From JASLBX01 sp036374175 (GTDB taxonomy: Bacteria > Actinomycetota > Actinomycetes > Jiangellales > Jiangellaceae): DNA of 15,589 nucleotides. Below are positions 7,104 through 14,133 of this stretch, piece after piece. The first letter of the stretch is position 1. Each line of letters opens with the position of its first letter. The notes under the pieces were generated by a model. That model was not told where the DNA came from and did no database searches. It saw only the letters and a program-made list of their open reading frames with translations. Both the position numbers and the translations under genes were made by a program. Where the stretch lies: the NCBI GenBank assembly GCA_036374175.1, contig DASUUH010000068.1, positions 1 through 15,589 of the forward strand. The letters are read 5' to 3'.

Positions 7104-7535
7104 GTGCCAGACGAGCAGGTGTACGACAGCCCCATCGACTGGGTCGCCCGGCATGTTCGCACGTACGTCGAAAGCGGTGGTCGCAAGGGGCATCACAAGT
7201 GGGGTGCGCCCACGCTGTTGCTGACTACTCGCGGGCGGAAGACCGGCAAGTTGCGTCGCACCGCATTGATCTACGGCCGGGACGGCGATCGGTACGTCGT
7301 CGTGGGCTCCAACGGTGGCGCCCGAACCAACCCGGACTGGTACTTCAACCTGCGTGAGCATCCTGACGTCACCGTTCAGGTTGAGGGTGAGGTATTCGCC
7401 GCCCGGGCCCGGCCGGCAGATCCGGAGGAACGGCCGAGGCTGTGGCGGATCATGACTCAGATCTGGCCGACCTACGAGACCTACCAGGCCAGGCTCAAAC
7501 GGGAGATACCCGTCGTCGTTCTCGAACGGCACTGA
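7104..7535 (+). CDS. Deazaflavin (F420)-dependent nitroreductase / quinone reductase family protein
   Basis: A 143-residue small beta-barrel protein of the Ddn/FDOR-B type (DUF385). The family signature is clear: 'LLLTTRGRKTGKLRRTALIYGRDGDRYVVVGSNGGARTNPDWYFNL' spans residues ~33-78 and corresponds to the F420-phosphate binding region (RKTGK...R) and the 'GG..K/RNPDWYHNL' motif; 'HPDVTVQVEGE' follows. Members use reduced F420 to reduce quinones, enones or nitro compounds, often as membrane-associated redox protectants. Start GTG 7104 has GGGAAGG about 8 bases upstream. The gene begins 15 bases after glpK2, so it is probably the third gene of an iclR-glpK2 transcript; why an F420 reductase would travel with a glycerol kinase is unclear. 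It converges on the methyltransferase gene with a 24-base gap and no obvious terminator. Confidence 0.88.
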   Translation: MPDEQVYDSPIDWVARHVRTYVESGGRKGHHKWGAPTLLLTTRGRKTGKLRRTALIYGRDGDRYVVVGSNGGARTNPDWYFNLREHPDVTVQVEGEVFAARARPADPEERPRLWRIMTQIWPTYETYQARLKREIPVVVLERH

Positions 7536-7559
7536 AGATGCCGGGTGGAATGGCCGCTC

Positions 7560-8189
7560 TCACGGACGGATTGCGGTGCCAAGCAGGTGCCGAGACACCG
7601 GCGTGTTGAATCGGACGTCGGGAAATCGCAGCACGTCCAGCCGAGTGATCTGAAATCCCGCCGCCTCGATGGCCGCCTGAGTGTCACGCCCGGTGTGGCA
7701 GCCGCCGGCGACATGCGGCCACACGGTGGCATCGAGCGCTCGCTGGACAGCGCGCATCGGGGCCGACGCGGCGCGCACGTGCTCGAAGAAGCGCAGTTCG
7801 CCGCCCGGCCGGAGAACTCGATGGATCTCGCGTAACGCCCGGTCCTGATCGTCCACGCTGCACAGCGTGAGTGTGGCGACCGCGGCGTCGAAGCTGCCGT
7901 CGGCGAAGCGGAGGTCCTCGGCCACTCCGGCGACCACCTCGACTTTGACGTCGGCCATTGCGGCCCGTTCGCGCGCCCTGGCCCGCAGATACGGCTCCGG
8001 CTCGACCGCAACGAGGCTGACGCCACTGGGGTAGTGCCCGAAGTTCGCGCCATCGCCGGCGCCCACCTCGAGCACCCGCCCGGAGAGGCCGGCCAGCGTG
8101 TGGTCGCGATGTTCGGCCATGCCGCCCTGGTCCATCGGGCCCGAGAGGCGGGCGTAGATGCGAGCGAACACGGGTCGGTGGTGTCCCAT
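7560..8189 (-). CDS. Class I SAM-dependent methyltransferase, METTL7/TMT1-like
   Basis: A 209-residue methyltransferase with Rossmann motif I 'VLEVGAGDGANFGHYPSG' (~39-56), acidic end of strand 2 'VAVEPEPYL', motif 'VAEDLRFADGSFDAAVATLTLCSVDD' and 'EIHRVLRPGGELRFFEHVRA'. The pattern of G-A-N-F-x-x-Y-P, T-L-x-L-C-S-V and R-V-L-R-P-G-G...F-x-E-H-V is the one found in animal METTL7A/B, which methylate alkyl thiols; bacterial relatives are of unknown substrate. The start at ATG 8189 fits domain length; a longer in-frame version would enter the TetR gene. Its SD is weak. It is divergent from the TetR gene with 70 bases between starts that contain a TetR-type operator, so it is probably under that repressor. 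Confidence 0.85.
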   Translation of the reverse strand: MGHHRPVFARIYARLSGPMDQGGMAEHRDHTLAGLSGRVLEVGAGDGANFGHYPSGVSLVAVEPEPYLRARARERAAMADVKVEVVAGVAEDLRFADGSFDAAVATLTLCSVDDQDRALREIHRVLRPGGELRFFEHVRAASAPMRAVQRALDATVWPHVAGGCHTGRDTQAAIEAAGFQITRLDVLRFPDVRFNTPVSRHLLGTAIRP

Positions 8190-8218
8190 GTCTCTACGAT
8201 GATGTGTTAACGTGAAAG

Positions 8219-8238
8219 TGTCAACTCTAGTGTTAACA
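8219..8238. promoter_or_regulatory. TetR-type operator in the methyltransferase/tetR divergent region
   Basis: TGTCAAC-TCTAGT-GTTAACA is a 20-bp inverted repeat (6 of 7 arm positions pair, 6-bp spacer). A further GTGTTAAC at 8204-8211 makes three GTGTYAAC units in direct orientation (8204, 8218, 8230). The minus strand of the left arm reads TTGACA, a consensus -35 for the methyltransferase. Position and shape suit autoregulation by the adjacent TetR protein. Confidence 0.65.
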
Positions 8239-8259
8239 GCTGGGATTGAAGGTACTGAG

Positions 8260-8841
8260 ATGGTCGACGATCCGCCGAAGCTCCTCAAGCGACCAGAGCG
8301 CCGCCGGGCACTCGTAGTAGCAGCAACCCGAGCTTTCGCCCGGAACGGGTTCGCAGCGACGAGCCTGGACGACGTAGCGACCGAGGCAGGCGTCAGCCGG
8401 GTGCTGATCTACCGGCACTTCGACTCCAAGGCGGGGCTGTACCAGGCGGCGCTGGACGAGGTCGCTGAGCAACTTGTCGCGGCGACGGGGGCGCCCAACG
8501 AGCTCAGCGCAGCCAGCATCGACGGCCTGGTCGCCGTGGCTCGCGACAACCCTGACGGGTTCCGGCTGTTCTTCCGCCACTCGGGCCGCGAACCGGAGTT
8601 TCGGGAGCACGCCGACTGGTTGCGCAAGGCAATGACGAAGACGGCCGAGCCGTATCTACGGCAGATGATCAAGGACTCGGCACGCCGGCGGTGGGCCGCA
8701 GCGCTCGTGCCGGCCGTCGTCATCGAGGCACTACTCGCCTGGATCGACGCCGGCGCTCCCAGGCCTGATGCCGCCGGCGCCACAGTCGCCGAAGTGGTCG
8801 CCAATGTGATCAGCACGATGGCGAAGGAAGGGCGAGCATGA
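8260..8841 (+). CDS. TetR-family transcriptional regulator
   Basis: A 193-residue one-component regulator. The N-terminal HTH reads 'ALVVAATRAFARNGFAATSLDDVATEAGVSRVLIYRHFDSKAGLYQAAL' across residues ~17-65, matching the TetR DNA-binding domain nearly perfectly; the rest is the all-helical ligand-binding and dimerisation domain. ATG 8260 is preferred to the GTG at 8212 because GAAGG lies 7 bases upstream and because the earlier start would put the operator inside the gene. The gene overlaps the ABC ATPase by ATGA, so regulator and transporter are translated together. This suggests a drug- or metabolite-induced efflux unit in which TetR represses itself, the transporter and perhaps the divergent methyltransferase. 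The ligand is unknown. Confidence 0.92.
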   Translation: MVDDPPKLLKRPERRRALVVAATRAFARNGFAATSLDDVATEAGVSRVLIYRHFDSKAGLYQAALDEVAEQLVAATGAPNELSAASIDGLVAVARDNPDGFRLFFRHSGREPEFREHADWLRKAMTKTAEPYLRQMIKDSARRRWAAALVPAVVIEALLAWIDAGAPRPDAAGATVAEVVANVISTMAKEGRA

Positions 8842-9551
8842 CCGCAGGACGCATCGTGGTAAGCGGGTTGACCAAGACGTTCGGCCCGGTCCAGGCGGTG
8901 GACGGGCTCAGCTTCGTGGTCGAACCCGGCACCGTTACGGGCTTCCTCGGGCCTAACGGTGCCGGCAAGACCACCACACTTCGCATGCTTGTCGGCCTGA
9001 TTGCTCCAGACGCCGGCACGGCGACGATTGGCGGCCGGCGGTACTCGGATCTGCCGGCGCCCGGCGACACGGTAGGCGCCGCGCTCGACACCACCGGCTT
9101 TCATCCGGCTCGCACCGGCCGCAATCATCTGCGCGTCTACTGCACGGTGAACGGATATGCGCCCTGCCGGGCCGACGAGGTGCTCGACCTGGTGGGCCTG
9201 ACCGATGCAGCCACGCGGCCGGTCAAGGGCTACTCGCTGGGCATGCGGCAACGGCTCACGCTGGCCATGGCATTACTCGGCGACCCGCCCGTAGTGGTGC
9301 TCGACGAGCCGGTCAACGGCCTCGACCCGGAGGGCATCGTCTGGATCCGCGGGCTGTTGCGGGACCTGGCCGACCAGGGACGGACCGTATTCGTGTCGAG
9401 TCATCTGCTCTGGGAGGCCCAGCAACTCGTCGAGCACGTTGTGATCATCAACCGGGGACGGCTGGTCGCTCAAGGCGACCTCATCGAACTTTCCAGCAGC
9501 TTCGGCAGCCTTGAGCAGGCCTACTTCGCCCTGACCGAAGGAGTGGTCTGA
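8838..9551 (+). CDS. ABC transporter ATP-binding protein (drug-exporter/BcrA-type)
   Basis: A 237-residue nucleotide-binding subunit. Walker A is 'GPNGAGKTTT' (38-47), the ABC signature is 'YSLGMRQRL', Walker B with D-loop is 'VVVLDEPVNGLDPEG', and the switch His is in 'SSHLL'. The Q-loop position 'GAALDTTGFHPARTGRNHL' resembles the BcrA/DRR group, which lacks a normal Q-loop glutamine. These ATPases pair with one ABC-2 permease for export of antibiotics, lipids or peptides. ATG 8838 sits in the ATGA overlap with tetR, with GGAAGG 7-10 bases upstream, and the stop overlaps the permease start by one base (TGATG). Export direction is inferred from the family. Confidence 0.94.
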   Translation: MTAGRIVVSGLTKTFGPVQAVDGLSFVVEPGTVTGFLGPNGAGKTTTLRMLVGLIAPDAGTATIGGRRYSDLPAPGDTVGAALDTTGFHPARTGRNHLRVYCTVNGYAPCRADEVLDLVGLTDAATRPVKGYSLGMRQRLTLAMALLGDPPVVVLDEPVNGLDPEGIVWIRGLLRDLADQGRTVFVSSHLLWEAQQLVEHVVIINRGRLVAQGDLIELSSSFGSLEQAYFALTEGVV

Positions 9552-10318
9552 TGGCGACCCGGCTCGTTGCCGGCGAACTGGTCAAGCTCACCACGACCCG
9601 GCTGTGGTTGTGGCTGCTCGCCGCGGCGATGGCGTTGACCGCGCTGTATGCGGGTTTGAACATCGCATTCACCGATGATCCGGAGAATTTCGCGCCGCAC
9701 ATGTCGACTCCCGAGGGGCAACGCCTGTTGTTCGCGACTGCGGCCACGCCGGCCACGACCTTCGCGGCCGTGCTCGCTGCCGTCGGAGTCACCGGCGAGT
9801 TCAGGCATCGGACGGCGACCGCGACGTTTCTGTTCACACCGCATCGGTGGCGGGTCATTGCCGCCAAGCTGGCCGTCTACGGCGTGGTGGGAGCCGCGTA
9901 CTCGGCGGCGTGCCTGGTGGTGGTCGCGGCGATCGGGGTTCCGTGGCTGGCCGGCAAGGGCATCGAGTTCTCGTTAGCTGGTGGCGGCCTGCCTGGCGTC
10001 ATGGCCGGAGTCATCGTGACCGGCGCCGTATTCGGGCTGCTCGGGGTGGCGGTCGGTGCACTCCTTCGCGATCAGGTCGCCACGGTCGTCGGGTTGCTGG
10101 TGTACCGGTTCGTCGCAGAGCCGATCGTTACGTCGATTCCCGCGCTGGAAACGTGGACGGTGTACCTGCCGGGCGTGGCGGCGAGCGGATTGGCCGGCAG
10201 TGTGCTGGAAAACCGGTCCTTCCTCCAGCCGGGTCAGGCCGCCCTTGTGCTCGCCGGTTACGTAGCTGTGGCGGTGGCCGCGGGGGTCATACTCACCAAG
10301 CGACGGGACGTCCTCTAA
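9551..10318 (+). CDS. ABC-2 type transporter permease
   Basis: A 255-residue membrane protein with six predicted spans at about 18-37, 60-80, 107-129, 148-170, 175-193 and 229-248. After the second span comes 'GEFRHRTATATFLFTPHRWR', the cytoplasmic coupling segment typical of this actinobacterial ABC-2 permease group (EYRHGTAT-like). The start ATG overlaps the stop of the ATPase gene, so the two form one translationally coupled exporter; the homodimeric permease plus two ATPases is the usual assembly. The substrate cannot be inferred. The gene ends with TAA and is followed 56 bases later by the LtrA-family gene in the same direction. Confidence 0.9.
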   Translation: MATRLVAGELVKLTTTRLWLWLLAAAMALTALYAGLNIAFTDDPENFAPHMSTPEGQRLLFATAATPATTFAAVLAAVGVTGEFRHRTATATFLFTPHRWRVIAAKLAVYGVVGAAYSAACLVVVAAIGVPWLAGKGIEFSLAGGGLPGVMAGVIVTGAVFGLLGVAVGALLRDQVATVVGLLVYRFVAEPIVTSIPALETWTVYLPGVAASGLAGSVLENRSFLQPGQAALVLAGYVAVAVAAGVILTKRRDVL

Positions 10319-10374
10319 CCGAGTAGCATCGTCGGCGATTACTTCATTACCGACCACGGTCAGGGGTGGGTCGA

Positions 10375-11565
10375 GTGGCCGTCGACGATGCTGCCGGTGA
10401 TCGGCGTTACCGGCTCCGCGCGGTGCTGCGGGACGGCGCGAAGGTCAGGTACCTGGAACTGTTCTTCGACCTGGTGTTCGTGCTGGCATTCACCCAGTGC
10501 ACGGCGTTGATGGTCGCGCAGCCCTCGTTCGAGGGCATCGTGCGCGGGTTGATGGTGCTCGCCGTCCTCTGGTGGTCCTGGGCCGGATTCGCGTGGCTGA
10601 CCAGCGTGGTCGATCCCGAGGAGGGGCCGATCCGGATCGCTATGTTCGGCGCGATGGCCGCGCTTCTCGTGGTGGCGCTCGCAGTGCCGGACGCGTTCGG
10701 AGACCTCGGCTTGACCTTCGCCGTAGCGTACGGATTCGTGCGGATCGCGCACCTGGTGTTGTTCGTGTTCGCCAGCCGCGACAACCCTGAGTTGCGGCAC
10801 TCGGTGGCGACCCTCGCGGTAAGTTCCGCTGTCGGAATAACGCTGTTGACCGCCGCCTCTTTCCTGGATGGCATCGCGCAGGGAGCGATGTGGGCGCTGG
10901 CCATCTTGATCGACTTTGGTGGTCCCGCCATCTTCGGTGTGGCCGGATGGAAGCTCGTCCCGGCGCACTTCGCGGAGCGGCACGGCCTGATCATCATTCT
11001 GGCTCTCGGGGAATCCATCGTCGTCCTCGGTGTCGGGGCAGACGTCGGGACGAGTGCGCAGGTGCTCACTGCGGCCGTGCTGGGGGTGGCACTGGCTTCG
11101 GCGCTGTGGTGGGTCTACTTCGACGTCGTGGCCATCGTCACCGAACGGCGACTGTCCCGCGCCGCGGAGGGGCGTGAACGCAACGCCCTCGCCCGTGATT
11201 CGTACTCGTACCTGCACTTTCCGATGGCGGCCGGCATCGTCCTGGTCGCCGTGGGGTTGGAGAACACCCTGCACCACGTCGACGAACCATTAACCAGGGT
11301 TGCGGCGTTCGCCCTGCTCGGCGGCGTGGCGCTGTATCTGCTGGCGCACGTCGCGTTGCGGCTCCGGAACGCTCATTCGGTCAACTGGCAGCGGCTGGGG
11401 CTCGCGGTAGTTCTGGTGGCCACCGTGCCCGCCGTCGCCGATGTTCCGTCGCTTTACACGCTCGCGGGTGTGGTCGCCTTGCTGTGGATCATGGTGGTGT
11501 ACGAAACGTCGAGCTACGGCGAGGCCCGAACCCGCGTGCGCGGGCACGCGGCACACGCCTCCTGA
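10375..11565 (+). CDS. Low temperature requirement protein A (LtrA) family membrane protein
   Basis: A ~396-residue polytopic membrane protein with about ten or more hydrophobic spans. The family signature 'RYLELFFDLVFVLAFTQ' is at residues 25-41, followed by 'WWSWAGFAWLTSVVDPEEGPIR' and 'GERHGLIIILALGESIVVLGVG'-type segments that are conserved in LtrA. The founding member was linked to growth of Listeria monocytogenes at low temperature, but the biochemical activity is unknown. The start could be GTG 10366 or GTG 10375; the second has AGGGGT 8 bases upstream and is preferred. It may be read through from the ABC operon (56-base gap) or have its own promoter. It converges on the HAD gene with only 13 bases between stop codons. 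Confidence 0.88.
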   Translation: MAVDDAAGDRRYRLRAVLRDGAKVRYLELFFDLVFVLAFTQCTALMVAQPSFEGIVRGLMVLAVLWWSWAGFAWLTSVVDPEEGPIRIAMFGAMAALLVVALAVPDAFGDLGLTFAVAYGFVRIAHLVLFVFASRDNPELRHSVATLAVSSAVGITLLTAASFLDGIAQGAMWALAILIDFGGPAIFGVAGWKLVPAHFAERHGLIIILALGESIVVLGVGADVGTSAQVLTAAVLGVALASALWWVYFDVVAIVTERRLSRAAEGRERNALARDSYSYLHFPMAAGIVLVAVGLENTLHHVDEPLTRVAAFALLGGVALYLLAHVALRLRNAHSVNWQRLGLAVVLVATVPAVADVPSLYTLAGVVALLWIMVVYETSSYGEARTRVRGHAAHAS

Positions 11566-11578
11566 GCCGCCGCGGGGT

Positions 11579-12250
11579 TCAGGCGGGTAACGCGAGCAAC
11601 CCGTCGACCACCGTGCCGAGATCAGGCCCGGTGACGTCCGGTGGCGCGAACACCTTCGGGTACTCGTCCTCCAGCCGGCTGATCCATCCGGTGACGAGGC
11701 CGGCTTCGTGGGCACCGTGGGTGTCCCATGCGTGGGCGGCGACCAGGGCGACCCGGTTGAGTGGCACCCCGGTGCTCGTTGCCGCGTGCTGGTAGATCTC
11801 CGGCGCAGGTTTCCACCGCTGCATGTCGTCGACCGACAGCACCTGCTCGATGTCTTCTGCGATTCCCGCGCGGCGAAGCAGCGCTGAGGTGACGGCCGCT
11901 GAACCGTTGGTCAGCGTGATCATCCGGATGCCGGCAGCTGCCAGCCGCCGCACCGCGGGCACGACGTCCGGGTGTGGATCAAGCTCTGGGAACCCGGCCA
12001 GGATTTCCTTGATCTGATCGTCGGTCAATGGTGTCGTCGCGCTGGAGCGCAGGGCGGCTGCTGCGAACTCGCCGAACGGCCGGTAGCCGCCGCTGGCCAC
12101 CACCGCGAAGGCGTCACGCAGGAGCCGGGCGAACCACTGCTCCAGCAGGTGACCGGGCTGGCCGGCGTCTATGAGTCGCTGGCGGATCGGCTCGAGCGGG
12201 AAAAGTGTCTCGATGACGTCGAATGCGATCACGATCGGACGTTTCGCCAT
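11579..12250 (-). CDS. HAD-superfamily hydrolase, haloacid dehalogenase type II-like
   Basis: A 223-residue soluble hydrolase. Motif I is 'AFDVIETLF' with nucleophile Asp10 and Thr14; motif II is 'ITLTNGS'; motif III Lys is in 'WKPAPEIY'; motif IV region is 'ALVAAHAWDTHGAHEAGL'. The helical cap inserted after motif I and the absence of the second Asp of phosphatase-type motif I (DxD) point to the L-2-haloacid dehalogenase group rather than phosphatases. The usual Ser-Asn in motif IV is replaced by Ala-His, as in a common actinobacterial subgroup, so dehalogenase activity is not assured. ATG 12250 has only a poor SD. Its upstream gap holds a perfect palindrome (12312-12325). It may share a transcript with the upstream LuxR gene on the same strand, 135 bases away. 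Confidence 0.85.
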   Translation of the reverse strand: MAKRPIVIAFDVIETLFPLEPIRQRLIDAGQPGHLLEQWFARLLRDAFAVVASGGYRPFGEFAAAALRSSATTPLTDDQIKEILAGFPELDPHPDVVPAVRRLAAAGIRMITLTNGSAAVTSALLRRAGIAEDIEQVLSVDDMQRWKPAPEIYQHAATSTGVPLNRVALVAAHAWDTHGAHEAGLVTGWISRLEDEYPKVFAPPDVTGPDLGTVVDGLLALPA

Positions 12251-12311
12251 CCCGTGATCGTGCTACGAGTTCACCGTCCGGACAACACCCACGCCTGCCA
12301 CCCACCCGGCG

Positions 12312-12325
12312 TGTCCGGCCGGACA
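12312..12325. promoter_or_regulatory. 14-bp perfect palindrome upstream of the HAD gene
   Basis: TGTCCGGCCGGACA is self-complementary with no loop, so it suits a dimeric protein rather than an RNA hairpin. CCGGACAA recurs in the same 135-base gap at 12278-12285, 12319-12326 and 12358-12365, spaced ~40 bases. Possible operator of the HAD gene; GC-rich background makes short matches easy. Confidence 0.3.
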
Positions 12326-12385
12326 AGTCGTCGTGCAGGGCCGATACGCACCGCAACCCGGACAAGTCCCAGGTGGAGCGGGCGC

Positions 12386-14038
12386 TCAGGAGCCGAGCTC
12401 GCGCAGCGCGTACGCCACGGCCTCGGCGCGGTTACGCAGGCCGAGCTTGGCCAGAATGTGGCTGACATGATGCGCGGCGGTCTTGCGGCTTATGTACAGG
12501 CGAGCCGCTATCTCTGGATTGGTCAGGCCCCGACCCACGAGCCGCAGCACTTCCTGTTCCCGGCGGGTGAGGACTCCGCCACGTTTCGGTCCGACCCGTC
12601 CGGCGGCGCCGAGGTCACGCAGGAAGGCGGCCGCACGGTCGGCGTCTCGCCGCGCGCCGAGCTGTTCGAAGGCACTGAGCGCGCTGCGGGCCTCGGTGAT
12701 CGCGTTCTCGGGATTCGTGCCCGCCGCCAACCGGGCCAGGCCCAGCCGTGCCCGAGCCGCGTCCAACGGTAGATCGAGCCGCTCGAACCAGCGAAGCGCA
12801 ACGTCGGTTCGTTCGGCCGCGTCCGCGTGCCGTCCCGATGCGGCCAGTACGCCGGCCTGGGCCAGCGCAGCGAGGGCCACGGCGTAGGGACGGCCGGACT
12901 GGTCGGCGACCCTGGCCAGCTGCTCCGCCGCTTCCTCCGCAGATTCCTGATCGCCGGTAGCGAGGTACGCATCCGCCAGCAAAGCGAGCGTCGGCGCCAG
13001 TTCGACGCGGCGATCGCCGAGCCGGGCGCGGTGCCGCTCGAGCATGGCAGCGGCCGCGCCAGCCTCTCCCTGTGCCAGGTACACGGCGGCAGCCGGGATC
13101 GGTACCCTCGCCGCGTCGTCGAACTCGGCCAGCAGCGCCGCGGCTTCGTCCAGCCGGCCCTGCCGAACGCGCAACTCGGCCAACCGGGCGGCGGCCTCGG
13201 CCCGCGGGCCCGGTCCGGCGTCTTCGGCCATCCACAGCGCCGCGCGCAACTGTTCATCGGCCCGGTCCCACTGGCCCTTCTCCACTAGCACGCTGCCGTA
13301 GTGCACCCGGCAGCGCGCGTACAGGAACGGACTGCCGTACTGGCGCATGAAGTCGTCGGCGACACGACACCACTGGGCGGCTCGGTCGAGGTCACCGGCC
13401 AGGCTGCAGCCGGCGAGCATGTCGCAACTTGCGTACACCACCGTGTCGAGCCGCTCGTACTCGCCGGCCAGGGTGGCCGCCATGGCCTCGTCGAGCAGGG
13501 TGAGACCATCGTCCACTTCGTCGGCGACGACCAGCGCCAGGCCGAGGTCGGCCAACGCGACGAGTTCCAGGTCCGGATCGCCGGCCGTCCGGGCGAACTC
13601 GAGTGCGTTGTGCAGCAGATCGCGGGAGTCCGGAAGACCGGACAAGAACGCCCGCAGCAGGCACAGCCAGCCCTGCAACGGATTAGGAGTGAGTGTTCCC
13701 GTGACCCGCTCGGCCCGCGCCAGCCAGCCGTGGGCGGCGGCCTCATTACCCAGATTGACCAGATAACTGATCGCAAGGTCGATCGCCTGCCGGCCCGCGC
13801 CGGCCGCGTCACCGGACTTGCTTAACAGCACGAAGGCCCGCTCGCGGCAGCGCACACTCGGCTTGGCCTCACACAGCCACCACAACGCGTCAGCAAGGCC
13901 CGCGAGCGCGTCGGCTGACTCCCGGCCGGTCAAAGCACGCTCGAACTCGGCTTTGGCGGCGGCCCAGCGGCCCTCTCGCAGCGCGGCCTGCCCCGCCGCG
14001 AGGGCGGCGCTGTGGTCCACAACCTCAGCGCTGGACAT
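12386..14038 (-). CDS. LuxR-family regulator with TPR-like helical repeats
   Basis: A ~550-residue regulator. The C-terminal 61 residues form a GerE/LuxR helix-turn-helix: 'LTRREQEVLRLVGRGLTNPE' followed by 'IAARLYISRKTAAHHVSHIL' and 'AKLGLRNRAEAVAYA', with the conserved E-V-L, G-x-x-N and V-x-x-H-x-x-x-I-x-x-K-L pattern. Everything before it (about 20-470) is Ala-rich paired helices resembling tetratricopeptide repeats, e.g. 'ALAAGQAALREGRWAAAKAEFERAL'. The N-terminal Walker ATPase of LAL/MalT-type regulators is missing, so it is a short TPR-LuxR form. ATG 14038 or 14050 both lack a good SD; a longer in-frame start at 14155 would overlap the divergent methyltransferase and is unlikely. Ligand and targets are unknown; the divergent methyltransferase is the nearest candidate target. 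Confidence 0.85.
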   Translation of the reverse strand: MSSAEVVDHSAALAAGQAALREGRWAAAKAEFERALTGRESADALAGLADALWWLCEAKPSVRCRERAFVLLSKSGDAAGAGRQAIDLAISYLVNLGNEAAAHGWLARAERVTGTLTPNPLQGWLCLLRAFLSGLPDSRDLLHNALEFARTAGDPDLELVALADLGLALVVADEVDDGLTLLDEAMAATLAGEYERLDTVVYASCDMLAGCSLAGDLDRAAQWCRVADDFMRQYGSPFLYARCRVHYGSVLVEKGQWDRADEQLRAALWMAEDAGPGPRAEAAARLAELRVRQGRLDEAAALLAEFDDAARVPIPAAAVYLAQGEAGAAAAMLERHRARLGDRRVELAPTLALLADAYLATGDQESAEEAAEQLARVADQSGRPYAVALAALAQAGVLAASGRHADAAERTDVALRWFERLDLPLDAARARLGLARLAAGTNPENAITEARSALSAFEQLGARRDADRAAAFLRDLGAAGRVGPKRGGVLTRREQEVLRLVGRGLTNPEIAARLYISRKTAAHHVSHILAKLGLRNRAEAVAYALRELGS

Positions 14039-14133
14039 GGAACCAATCATGGACCGCCGGCCCGCCGGATAGGTCAGGTGACCGATGCTTCTCGCCGCCG
14101 GCGCGGCCACGCTGGCCAGCGGGAGGTTCTGAC

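Noticed and set aside
6432..7532. Minus-strand frame opposite glpK2 and the nitroreductase
   Set aside because: It mirrors two well-supported genes and its product resembles no protein family; a by-product of codon bias.
10325..10392. Inverted repeat AGCATCGTCG / CGACGATGCT around the LtrA start
   Set aside because: Ten-base arms separated by 48 bases, one arm inside the coding region; such matches are expected by chance in GC-rich DNA.
11558..11585. CCTGA...TCAGG stem across the LtrA and HAD stop codons as a bidirectional terminator
   Set aside because: Only five paired bases before a mismatch, a GC-rich loop and no T-tract on either strand.
14111..14120. GCTGGCCAGC palindrome in the LuxR/methyltransferase gap as an operator
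   Set aside because: Ten bases of GC-rich self-complementarity without a second copy or other support.
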